This document shows, piece by piece, positions 24,817-32,290 of a stretch of 39,993 nucleotides of DNA. The notes below the pieces were generated by a model. That model was not told the origin of the DNA. It saw only the letters and a program-made list of their open reading frames with translations, and made no database searches. Position 1 is the stretch's first letter. The number at the start of each line of letters is the position of its first letter. The translations under genes were made by a program, and so were the position numbers. Source of the DNA: Chitinophagaceae bacterium (GTDB lineage: Bacteria > Bacteroidota > Bacteroidia > Chitinophagales > Chitinophagaceae); contig JAGQWM010000021.1 of the NCBI GenBank assembly GCA_020437365.1, positions 1-39,993 of the forward strand. The letters are read 5' to 3'.

Positions 24817-25152
24817 ATGTACAAAGTAACTTTTAATTTTGAGCAGAAAGACCTGGAACCCATCACATTAGAAAATGTAGAAGCCGGCCAATCGATATTG
24901 GAACTGGCCTTGATGAATGATATTGAATTGCACCATAATTGTGGCGGCGTTTGTGCCTGTACCACTTGTCATTTATATGTAGAAAAAGGGATGGATTTTA
25001 TCGATGAAATTACCGACCGTGAAGAAGATTTTATTGACCGTGCTGTCAATCCGAAATTAAATTCCCGCTTGGGTTGCCAATCGTTATTGAATGAAGGAGA
25101 GGGTGAAATTGTAGTCACCATTCCCGACCAAACACAATTTTTAGGAGAATAA
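24817..25152 (+). CDS. fdx: ISC-type [2Fe-2S] ferredoxin
   Basis: This 111-residue adrenodoxin/ISC-type ferredoxin takes part in iron-sulfur cluster assembly or transfers electrons to cytochrome P450-like partners. Cluster ligands are Cys42, Cys48, Cys51 and Cys87, the same spacing (C-x5-C-x2-C then C) and numbering as E. coli Fdx. An extra cysteine lies at 46 (CGGVCACTTC). A GTG at 24748 would add 23 residues, but the -7 box at 24760 lies inside that stretch and the ATG at 24817 gives the standard length. It is followed 15 bases later by iscX. No iscS, iscU, hscA or suf genes are in the window. Confidence 0.93.
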   Translation: MYKVTFNFEQKDLEPITLENVEAGQSILELALMNDIELHHNCGGVCACTTCHLYVEKGMDFIDEITDREEDFIDRAVNPKLNSRLGCQSLLNEGEGEIVVTIPDQTQFLGE

Positions 25153-25167
25153 AAAATAAGAGCTAAT

Positions 25168-25410
25168 ATGAAGACGCATTTTGAGCCGCCGATTAATTGG
25201 CCCGATCATGAAGACATTGCACAAAAATTGTATGAACGTTTTGGTGATGAATTCAATGAAGGAAAAATTTACCGTATTCGATTTACCGACCTGCTGGAAT
25301 GGATTCTCGAAATTCCCGGCTTTGAAGGCACAAGGGCTCAAAGTTCTGAAGGCCACCTCGAAATGATTCAAAGTGCCTGGGTTTATGAGTGGAGAGATAA
25401 TCAAAAATAA
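25168..25410 (+). CDS. iscX: Fe-S assembly protein IscX
   Basis: This 80-residue acidic protein matches IscX: an early WPDHEDIAQKLYE, the RFTDLLEWI block, and a C-terminal EMIQSAWVYEW segment resembling LEAIxxxWxDE. In E. coli, IscX binds IscS and iron and tunes cluster assembly. It is slightly longer than the E. coli protein (66). It directly follows fdx and is probably cotranscribed with it, so this looks like the 3' end of an isc operon moved away from the other isc genes. Confidence 0.88.
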   Translation: MKTHFEPPINWPDHEDIAQKLYERFGDEFNEGKIYRIRFTDLLEWILEIPGFEGTRAQSSEGHLEMIQSAWVYEWRDNQK

Positions 25411-25442
25411 ATTGTAATTTTCTGTCAGGGTAAATTTCTTTT

Positions 25443-25964
25443 ATGAAAAACCAAAAACAATTCTCCAAAGTTTCCTGTTTTATTTTAGATGTCGATGGTG
25501 TATTGACCGATGGAAATGTTTTGGTACTCGACAATGGCTTGCAAGCAAGAAGAATGAGCATCAAAGATGGTTTTGCTTTGCAAATGGCGATTAAAAAAGG
25601 ATATAAAATCGTCATTGTATCGGGAGGTAATTCACCACAAGTTGCCGACCGTTTGCAAAAACTCGGCGTTATAGAAATTAATATGTCGGTAGCCGATAAG
25701 AAAAAATTTGTTTCAGAATTCAAATTGAAAAACGGGCTTTCCAGAGATCAGTTATTGTACATGGGCGACGATTTACCTGATATTCCTGTCATGTCAATTG
25801 TTGGCGTTGCCTGTTGCCCGGCCGATGCTGTGAAAGAAGTAAAAAATGCGGCGGATTATATTGCTAAATACAACGGTGGCGATGCCTGTGTACGTGAAGT
25901 CATAGAAAAAGTGCTGAAAGCTAACGATGATTGGGAATTCAGTATTGAACTGACTTCTCAATAA
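25443..25964 (+). CDS. kdsC: KdsC-type HAD phosphatase (KDO 8-phosphate phosphatase)
   Basis: This 173-residue C0-type HAD phosphatase has motif I DVDGVLTDG (nucleophile Asp16, acid/base Asp18), VSGG for motif II, a lysine in the KKFVSEF region, and GDDLPDIP for motif IV. KdsC removes the phosphate of 3-deoxy-D-manno-octulosonate 8-phosphate in lipopolysaccharide core synthesis. The family also includes sialic-acid phosphatases of the same size. Its place before ubiA and maf agrees with the usual Bacteroidota order. It begins 32 bases after iscX. Confidence 0.9.
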   Translation: MKNQKQFSKVSCFILDVDGVLTDGNVLVLDNGLQARRMSIKDGFALQMAIKKGYKIVIVSGGNSPQVADRLQKLGVIEINMSVADKKKFVSEFKLKNGLSRDQLLYMGDDLPDIPVMSIVGVACCPADAVKEVKNAADYIAKYNGGDACVREVIEKVLKANDDWEFSIELTSQ

Positions 25965-26011
25965 AAATAGCTATTGCTGAATTTATTTTACCTTTCCCCA
26001 AATATTTATCC

Positions 26012-26944
26012 ATGAATTTGTTGGCAGCTTTTTTAAAGTTGATTCGATGGCCTAATCTTTTTTTTATTGCACTGACGCAATTGCTTTTTCAGTTTTGTAT
26101 TTATCATCAACTTTTTCAGGGATTCATTCCTGCCAATGATGATTTTCATTTTTTTCAGTTGATGGCAGCTTCCATTTGTATAGCTGCAGCCGGTTATATC
26201 ATCAATGATTATTTTGATATCAATATCGACGAAGTCAATAAACCGGAAAAATTAGTCATTGACAAAGTGATTCATCGCCGATGGGCCATTGCTTGGCATT
26301 TTTTACTAAGTACTGCAGGCATTGTGCTCACCATCCTGGCTCTTCCGTTTTGGCAAAAATGGTATTTGATAGTGGCCAATATTTTTTGTGTAATCTTACT
26401 TTGGTTTTATTCTGCCAAATTCAAAAAAAGCTTATTGACCGGCAACCTGGTAATTTCTTTATTAACCTCCTGGACGATTCTTATCATTTTCTTTTCGAAA
26501 AACATGCCTCACCAAGGAGTACTGATGGTAGATGATGCACCGGCAAAATTTTTCCGGCTTGCTATTTTATATGCCGGCTTTGCTTTTATTATTTCTTTAA
26601 TCAGGGAAGCTCTCAAAGATATGCAGGATATGCCCGGCGATACCCGTTTTGGATGCCGCACTATGCCGATTATCTGGGGAGTGAATGCAACAAAAGTTTA
26701 TGTTGCTGTTTGGTTATTCGTAATTCTTGCTACGTTGATTATTTTGCAAGTCTATGTCTTGCAGTTTGAATGGTGGCTGATGATTGCTTATTCCATACCA
26801 TTGATTATTTTTCCTTTATTCATTTTATTAATTCAATTACGGAAAGCTGCATTGCCGCGGGAATTTAAAAAATTAAGTTCCCTGACAAAACTGGTTATGA
26901 TGACCGGCATTCTTTCCATGGGCTTCTTTTATTATTATTTATGA
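26012..26944 (+). CDS. UbiA-family prenyltransferase
   Basis: This is a 310-residue inner-membrane prenyltransferase with about eight hydrophobic segments. The first aspartate motif is NDYFDINID (Asp66, Asp69, Asp73) followed by NKPEK. The second is REALKDMQDMPGD. The family transfers an isoprenyl chain to an aromatic or polar acceptor. This subgroup in Bacteroidota is often annotated as geranylgeranylglycerol-phosphate geranylgeranyltransferase, but the acceptor cannot be read from the sequence. The stop codon overlaps the maf start as ATGA, indicating translational coupling. Confidence 0.88.
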   Translation: MNLLAAFLKLIRWPNLFFIALTQLLFQFCIYHQLFQGFIPANDDFHFFQLMAASICIAAAGYIINDYFDINIDEVNKPEKLVIDKVIHRRWAIAWHFLLSTAGIVLTILALPFWQKWYLIVANIFCVILLWFYSAKFKKSLLTGNLVISLLTSWTILIIFFSKNMPHQGVLMVDDAPAKFFRLAILYAGFAFIISLIREALKDMQDMPGDTRFGCRTMPIIWGVNATKVYVAVWLFVILATLIILQVYVLQFEWWLMIAYSIPLIIFPLFILLIQLRKAALPREFKKLSSLTKLVMMTGILSMGFFYYYL

Positions 26945-27522
26945 AAAAAATTATACTGGCATCGGGTTCACCAAGGAGAAAACAATTATTGGAATGGGCA
27001 GCCCTTTCTTTTGAAATAGATATTGTGAAAACTGATGAACTATTTCCACCCGGACTTACGACGGATGAAGCGGCTATGTATATTGCAAAAAATAAAGCGT
27101 TAGCAGTCCAACAAAAAACAAAAAACGATGAGATAATCATCGCAGCCGATACATTGGTTATCCTCGGTGAAAATATTATTGGCAAGCCGGTACATCGGGA
27201 AGAAGCCATCAGTATGTTACTGGCCTTGTCAGGCGAAACGCATCGGGTAACCACAGGTGTAGCCATCCTGCAAGGAGATAAAGAAATTCTATTTGCAGAT
27301 TCAACGGAAGTGCAATTTCATACTTTATCGGTTAAGGAAATTGAATTTTATGTCGATCAATTCAAACCATTCGACAAAGCCGGGGCTTATGGCATTCAAG
27401 AATGGATTGGCGTGGTAGGTATTCAATCTATCAATGGAGATTTTTATAATGTGATGGGCTTGCCGGTTAGCAGGGTATTGCACTATTTGAAAGAAGATTT
27501 CGATTCGCCACTTAATTTGTAA
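26941..27522 (+). CDS. maf: Maf-like nucleoside triphosphate pyrophosphatase
   Basis: This 193-residue house-cleaning enzyme hydrolyses dTTP/UTP or modified nucleotides to monophosphates. The SGSPRRKQLL motif at residues 8-17, the catalytic aspartate in AADTLV, the KPVHREEA segment and the C-terminal DKAGAYGIQ block fit the Maf/YhdE type. The ATG overlaps the stop of the preceding prenyltransferase by 4 bases. It is followed 47 bases later by the DUF2851 gene, which has its own promoter. Confidence 0.95.
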   Translation: MKKIILASGSPRRKQLLEWAALSFEIDIVKTDELFPPGLTTDEAAMYIAKNKALAVQQKTKNDEIIIAADTLVILGENIIGKPVHREEAISMLLALSGETHRVTTGVAILQGDKEILFADSTEVQFHTLSVKEIEFYVDQFKPFDKAGAYGIQEWIGVVGIQSINGDFYNVMGLPVSRVLHYLKEDFDSPLNL

Positions 27523-27545
27523 CTTACTGCTACATTTCATCTTTG
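27516..27545 (+). promoter_or_regulatory. Bacteroidota promoter of the DUF2851 gene
   Basis: TTTG at 27516-27519 is followed after 18 bases by CATCTTTG at 27538-27545 (7 of 8 with TAnnTTTG). The ATG is 24 bases downstream. The TTTG overlaps the last codons of maf. Confidence 0.5.
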
Positions 27546-27569
27546 ATTCATTGAAAAAATTATTGAAAC

Positions 27570-28841
27570 ATGACAGAAAAGCTGTTTCAATTTATCTGGC
27601 AATTCCAATATTTTTCGAAGTCGGGTTTGACAACCACTTCGGGCGAACCGGTACATATCATCGCACAAGGATTGCTTAACCACAACCAAGGACCCGATTT
27701 TTTAAATGCTAAAATTAAAATCGGGAAAACAACTTGGGTGGGCAATGTAGAGTTGCATATAAAAGCATCAGATTGGATGAAACACAGGCACCAGGAAGAC
27801 CCGAATTTTACCAACGTCATTTTGCATGTGGTATGGGAAGATGACATAAAACAAACCTCGAACAAAAAAATACCGAATATTCCTTTAGTTGTTTTGAAAC
27901 AAAAAGTTTCAAAAATTTTATTGTCACGGTACCAATCCTTACTGTATTCGACTTCCTTTATACCCTGTGAAAAAAATATTCATACGGTGAATCAATTAAC
28001 ATGGAAAAGCTGGAAAGACAGATTATTGGCAGAAAGACTGGCCAGGAAATCTTATGGCGTAGAAGCCTATCTCGAAGAAAATAAATTTCACTGGGAAGAA
28101 ACATTTTGGTGGCTGCTAGCCAGAAATTTCGGTATCAAAGTCAATGCAGAAAGTTTTGAAGCCATAGCCCGGACTTTACCGGTGAATATATTGGCAAAAC
28201 ATAAATCACAAATACACCAACTCGAGGCGTTGCTTTTCGGTCAGGCAGGACTGTTAGCATCATCCTTTACAGAAGCCTACCCAAAACTTTTACAAAAAGA
28301 ATATCGTTTCTTACAAAAGAAATATGGCTTAGCGCAAATCAATGCTCCAGTATTTTTTCTGCGGATGCGGCCGGGCAATTTTCCTACTATCCGCCTGGCA
28401 CAATTGGCCATGCTCATTCATCAATCCAATCATTTATTTTCAAAAATAAAAGACACCTCTTCAGTGAAGGAGGTGGCCGATTCCCTGTCAGTAACAGCCA
28501 ATGATTATTGGCATGAGCATTATAAGTTTGATGAAAAATCCATTTTCAAGCATAAAAAATTGGGAAAGGCAACGATAGAAAATATTATTATCAATACGGT
28601 TTGTCCCATCGTTTTTGCCTACGGCCAATACCACCAGGAAGAAAAATATAAAAACAAAGCCTTGCGTTGGTTAGAAGAATTGGCGCCCGAAAAAAATAAT
28701 ATTACCCGGCATTTTGAACAACTCGGTATTGCCAATGCTTCCGCATTTGATTCACAAGCATTGATAGAATTAAAAAACGAATACTGTAAAGTCAAAAGAT
28801 GTTTGTCCTGTAGCATCGGTAATGCTATTCTGGGCAAATAA
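27570..28841 (+). CDS. DUF2851 family protein
   Basis: This 423-residue protein of the DUF2851 family is conserved in Bacteroidota and has unknown function. The family start is recognisable: WQFQYFS, then HNQGPDFLNAKIKIG, WVGNVELHIKASDW and HVVWEDD. The spacing of a beta-rich N-terminal domain with conserved D and E residues resembles a nuclease-like core (D in GPDF, E in VELH), but this is inference only. The C-terminus has a cysteine pair (KRCLSCSIGN). No signal peptide is present. The 3' end abuts the convergent osmC-like gene with no spacer. Confidence 0.85.
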   Translation: MTEKLFQFIWQFQYFSKSGLTTTSGEPVHIIAQGLLNHNQGPDFLNAKIKIGKTTWVGNVELHIKASDWMKHRHQEDPNFTNVILHVVWEDDIKQTSNKKIPNIPLVVLKQKVSKILLSRYQSLLYSTSFIPCEKNIHTVNQLTWKSWKDRLLAERLARKSYGVEAYLEENKFHWEETFWWLLARNFGIKVNAESFEAIARTLPVNILAKHKSQIHQLEALLFGQAGLLASSFTEAYPKLLQKEYRFLQKKYGLAQINAPVFFLRMRPGNFPTIRLAQLAMLIHQSNHLFSKIKDTSSVKEVADSLSVTANDYWHEHYKFDEKSIFKHKKLGKATIENIIINTVCPIVFAYGQYHQEEKYKNKALRWLEELAPEKNNITRHFEQLGIANASAFDSQALIELKNEYCKVKRCLSCSIGNAILGK

Positions 28842-29255
28842 TCAGGCCCAATCATTCCAATCTATCACCACTTCAATAGCGGGATTTATACTCATCATAA
28901 CCGGACAATGTGTGGCCGTATTTTTCAAAATGATTTTTGTTTTTTCGTCCACCTTTTTGAGTGCTTCGGGGAAATGAAATGTTAAATCTACACGGCTGAC
29001 TCTTCTCGGGTCGGCAGCCATTGTTTTCAAAACATCAATTTTCATGTCGTTCAGGTCGAAATGCATACTGCGGGCTTTGATACCCATGACGGTCAACATA
29101 CAAGTTGCAATGCTGGTTGCCAATAAATCTGTAGGAGAAAATCGTTCGCCTTTTCCATTATTGTCAACCGGTGCATCGGTTTCTATGGCAGAGCCACTAC
29201 GCAAATGTGTACATGTAGTACGCAGGGCTTCATTATACGTAACTGAGGAAGTCAT
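28842..29255 (-). CDS. OsmC family protein
   Basis: This is a 137-residue OsmC/Ohr-fold protein. The two conserved cysteines are in ATSIATCMLTV and NTATHCPVM, the redox pair that reduces organic hydroperoxides in the family. The FSPTDLLATS block is typical of the OsmC (YhfA-like) subgroup. The ATG at 29255 is preferred over the in-frame TTG at 29261. It probably protects against peroxides, but the peroxidase activity differs among subgroups and is not certain. Confidence 0.9.
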   Translation of the reverse strand: MTSSVTYNEALRTTCTHLRSGSAIETDAPVDNNGKGERFSPTDLLATSIATCMLTVMGIKARSMHFDLNDMKIDVLKTMAADPRRVSRVDLTFHFPEALKKVDEKTKIILKNTATHCPVMMSINPAIEVVIDWNDWA

Positions 29256-29270
29256 TATCAATAATTTGCC

Positions 29271-29299
29271 TAAATTTACGTTATAAAATGCAGAGCAAA
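29271..29299 (-). promoter_or_regulatory. Candidate promoter of the osmC-like gene
   Basis: On the minus strand TTTG (29299-29296) is followed after 17 bases by TAAATTTA (29278-29271), one mismatch from TAnnTTTG. The ATG is 15 bases further on. Confidence 0.4.
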
Positions 29300-29419
29300 G
29301 AAATCCTGCATAGAATAGATAAAAGTCGCCGGATCAATAGGGCCGGCCATCGACTTCAACCGGGTTGATGCAGCAATTATGAATTGGATGGTATCTTATT
29401 GATAAAAAAATATTACTAC

Positions 29420-30226
29420 GTGAAGAAATTAAGTATTTGTTTGCTCCTCATCGCTTCTGTATTATCTGTTGCTGCGCAAAAGGATAAAGAAAAAAAATCT
29501 AAAAACGAGAAGAAAGAAGCCCGGCGTGAACGTATCAATACCTTGATAAAACAAGCCGAAGAAGGCGTTCTGATTTATCACCGGCAAAGCATTTTTGGTG
29601 CACAAGCCCGTACCAATGGCTATGGTGGTTTTTATGAATTGGGAATTTTAAAAACCAACCGGAAAACAAATATTTACCGGTTAGACATTACTGAAATTAA
29701 AAACCAGAAAGAAGAAAAACTTTCCGGTAGTGGCAATAATCTTTTTGGCAATCCTTTTATCTTCGGAAAGATCAATAATTTTTACCAGGCCACAATTGGT
29801 TTTGGGCAACAACGTATTCTCGGACAGAAAGGCAATAAAAACGGGGTAGCCGTCTCCGTTATTTATACCGGTGGTTTGGCATTGGGTTTACTCAAGCCTT
29901 ATTACATTGATGTCGTTGACCCCGGAAATGATGAAATGAAAACCATTAAATACTCACAACAGGATAGTGCATTATTTGTGGGACCGACAATCATTGGCGG
30001 CGGTGGATTTGGCAAAGGCTGGAATGAATTGAAAGTAAAACCCGGCGCATTTGTCAAAACAGCATTACGATTTGATTATGGCCGTTTCAATGAAGTGGTT
30101 TCCGGATTGGAAGTCGGTATCAGTGTTGATTTTTACGGCTCAAAAATTCCGATAATGATTGCGCAAAAAGAAAAGAATTTATTTTTTCAAGGCTACATCG
30201 CTTTGCTTTTTGGACGACGTAAGTAA
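29420..30226 (+). CDS. Exported protein of unknown function, possible outer-membrane protein
   Basis: I do not recognise this family. From the GTG at 29420 the protein has 268 residues and begins with a clean signal peptide (MKKLSICLLLIASVLSVAAQ). The upstream in-frame TTG at 29384 would place a charged stretch before it. A lysine/glutamate-rich segment follows (KDKEKKSKNEKKEARRER). The rest is rich in alternating hydrophobic and aromatic residues with many glycines, ending in YIALLFGRRK. This looks like a small beta-barrel. It ends 18 bases before lipA, but the lipA promoter lies at its 3' end. Confidence 0.7.
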   Translation: MKKLSICLLLIASVLSVAAQKDKEKKSKNEKKEARRERINTLIKQAEEGVLIYHRQSIFGAQARTNGYGGFYELGILKTNRKTNIYRLDITEIKNQKEEKLSGSGNNLFGNPFIFGKINNFYQATIGFGQQRILGQKGNKNGVAVSVIYTGGLALGLLKPYYIDVVDPGNDEMKTIKYSQQDSALFVGPTIIGGGGFGKGWNELKVKPGAFVKTALRFDYGRFNEVVSGLEVGISVDFYGSKIPIMIAQKEKNLFFQGYIALLFGRRK

Positions 30227-30240
30227 TGAGCTTAATTTTG
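30209..30240 (+). promoter_or_regulatory. Bacteroidota promoter of lipA, ending 4 bases before the ATG
   Basis: TTTG at 30209-30212 is followed after 20 bases by TAATTTTG at 30233-30240, both full matches. The lipA ATG is at 30245, so the transcript would start at or very near the first codon. Confidence 0.6.
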
Positions 30241-30244
30241 TACC

Positions 30245-31171
30245 ATGAATGAAATTCCTGCAGCTGCTGTTGATAACACCAGGGTGAAAAAACCTAACTG
30301 GCTTCGTGTAAAACTTCCCATTGGCGAAAACTATAAACATGTACGCAGTTTAGTTGATCAGCATAAATTACATACCATTTGCGAAAGCGGCAATTGCCCG
30401 AATATGGGTGAATGTTGGGGTGCCGGTACAGCTACTTTTATGATACTTGGAAATGTATGCACCAGGAGTTGTGGATTTTGTTCCGTGGCAACAGGAAAAC
30501 CCGAAGCAGTGGATTGGGATGAACCACAAAGGGTAGCCGAAGCCATTCATTTGATGAAAGTAAAGCATGCCGTAATAACATCAGTGGACAGGGATGAATT
30601 GCCGGATGGCGGTTCTATCATTTGGAGCAATACTATCAAAGCTGTGAAAGCCCTGAATCCTACTACAACTTTGGAAACACTTATTCCGGATTTTAAAGGA
30701 AAGAAAGAAGATATTCAAAGAGTAGTAGAGGCAGCCCCCGAAGTTGTGAGCCATAATATTGAAACGACTGAAAAACTGACCAAACAAGTCCGCATCCAGG
30801 CGAAATATTGGCGAAGCATGGAAGTCATCAGGACATTGAAAGAAAAAGGGATGCGCACCAAAAGTGGTATCATGCTCGGGTTGGGTGAAGAAAAAAAAGA
30901 TGTGATTCAAACATTGAAGGATTTACAAGCCAATGGTTGTGACGTCGTAACCATTGGGCAATATTTACAACCCACAAAAAAACACCTGGCTGTTCAACGT
31001 TTTGTTCATCCCAATGAGTTTGCCGAATATCGTGAAATAGGGTATGAGCTCGGACTCGATTATGTAGAAAGCGGCCCCTTGGTGCGTTCTTCCTATCATA
31101 GTGAAAGGCATGTAGTGGCAGGATTGGGCAGAAAAGAATGGTTGCAAAACCAACAACAGCTTGCTTCCTGA
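30245..31171 (+). CDS. lipA: Lipoyl synthase
   Basis: This radical-SAM enzyme inserts two sulfur atoms into octanoyl groups on E2 and GcvH proteins. The auxiliary cluster is held by [12 protein letters not shown] (Cys46, Cys51, Cys57). The radical-SAM cluster is held by CTRSCGFC (Cys72, Cys76, Cys79). The C-terminal RSSYH serine motif is present ([12 protein letters not shown]). The 308 residues fit the family. It serves the pyruvate dehydrogenase to which pdhB in this window belongs, although the genes are far apart. lipB is not in the window. Confidence 0.97.
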   Translation: MNEIPAAAVDNTRVKKPNWLRVKLPIGENYKHVRSLVDQHKLHTICESGNCPNMGECWGAGTATFMILGNVCTRSCGFCSVATGKPEAVDWDEPQRVAEAIHLMKVKHAVITSVDRDELPDGGSIIWSNTIKAVKALNPTTTLETLIPDFKGKKEDIQRVVEAAPEVVSHNIETTEKLTKQVRIQAKYWRSMEVIRTLKEKGMRTKSGIMLGLGEEKKDVIQTLKDLQANGCDVVTIGQYLQPTKKHLAVQRFVHPNEFAEYREIGYELGLDYVESGPLVRSSYHSERHVVAGLGRKEWLQNQQQLAS

Positions 31172-31189
31172 GTAGGATAAATTACAAAA

Positions 31190-32188
31190 ATGATTGATTC
31201 AAAAATAGGTAAAGGACAAGTTTTGGTATTGTTCTGTTTTTGCTATTCAACAGTGTCTGCTCAATTGAAATGGAAAAATGTAGATGCGGTTTATCAACCT
31301 TTACCTTCTTCCATTCATGTGTTTACTACTCATGATTCTTTAGATGGGAAACCCAATATTGCTTACTACGTCATTGCCGATTTGAAAGATAAAAATCTTG
31401 CATTTACAGTGGATACAACTTTTCAACGGCGCATGACTCCTTCAAAATATTTTAAAAAGAATAATAACCCTTATGTGGTTGTCAATACTACGTTTTTTTC
31501 TTTTGCTACCAATCAGAACCTGAACATGGTTATCAAAGATGGAAAATTAGTAAGCTATAATATTCAATCGATTCAAAGTAAGTCTGATTCCACTTTGTTT
31601 TATCATCCTTTTGGCAGCGCCATTGGAATTTCTTCAACCGGCGATGCAGACATTGCTTGGGTTTATACCGACACCTCCATAGCAAATGCTTATGCTACGC
31701 AAACACCTAAAAAAACTTTGACAAATCATAACCGGCAGTTAAGTTTACCGACTGCAATGCAGTATTTTTTTGGGACAAAGAATAGAACTTATGAAGAGCA
31801 ATTGAACACTTCGCGGTGGAACCAGGAGACAGCCGTAGGTGGTGGACCGGTTTTACTGCAGGATGGAGCCATAAAAATTACCAATAATGAAGAGATGAAA
31901 TTTACCGGTAATGGATTGACAATGAAACACCCGAGAACAGCAATGGGCTATACTAAAGATCATCATTTAATTATTTTGGTGATTGAAGGCAGAAATAAAG
32001 GTAAAGCAGAAGGAGCCAGCCTGTTACAAGAAGCACAAATACTGAAAGATCTTGGTTGTATTGAAGCTTTAAACCTCGATGGCGGTGGCAGTTCCTGTAT
32101 GTTGGTCAATGGGAAAGAAACCATTCAGGTATCTGATATTTTTGGCCAACGGCCGGTGCCTTGTGTATTTATAATTCAAAAAAAATAA
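31190..32188 (+). CDS. Phosphodiester glycosidase family protein (NAGPA/DUF2233), exported
   Basis: This 332-residue protein has an N-terminal signal (VLVLFCFCYSTVSAQ) and a phosphodiester glycosidase domain related to the mannose-6-phosphate uncovering enzyme. Motifs are NTTFFSF, LNMVIKDGKLV, GGGPVLLQDG, HPRTAMGYTKD and the C-terminal LNLDGGGSSCM. The family acts on sugar phosphodiesters and is linked to exopolysaccharide metabolism in bacteria; the substrate here is unknown. It starts 18 bases after lipA and ends at a strong bidirectional terminator. Confidence 0.85.
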   Translation: MIDSKIGKGQVLVLFCFCYSTVSAQLKWKNVDAVYQPLPSSIHVFTTHDSLDGKPNIAYYVIADLKDKNLAFTVDTTFQRRMTPSKYFKKNNNPYVVVNTTFFSFATNQNLNMVIKDGKLVSYNIQSIQSKSDSTLFYHPFGSAIGISSTGDADIAWVYTDTSIANAYATQTPKKTLTNHNRQLSLPTAMQYFFGTKNRTYEEQLNTSRWNQETAVGGGPVLLQDGAIKITNNEEMKFTGNGLTMKHPRTAMGYTKDHHLIILVIEGRNKGKAEGASLLQEAQILKDLGCIEALNLDGGGSSCMLVNGKETIQVSDIFGQRPVPCVFIIQKK

Positions 32189-32243
32189 ATGTTGACTTAA
32201 AAAAAATTGACAGCAAAATCATTCTTTACAATTGAAACATAAA

Positions 32244-32280
32244 AAAACTGCAACAGTTTGCGTTGCAGTTTTTATTTTAT
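32244..32280. terminator. Bidirectional terminator between the glycosidase gene and secDF
   Basis: An 11-bp stem (AAAACTGCAAC at 32244-32254 with GTTGCAGTTTT at 32262-32272) has a 7-base loop, an A-run on the left and a T-run on the right. It can stop transcription from both sides of this convergent pair. Confidence 0.9.
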
Positions 32281-32290
32281 TCAGAATTTT

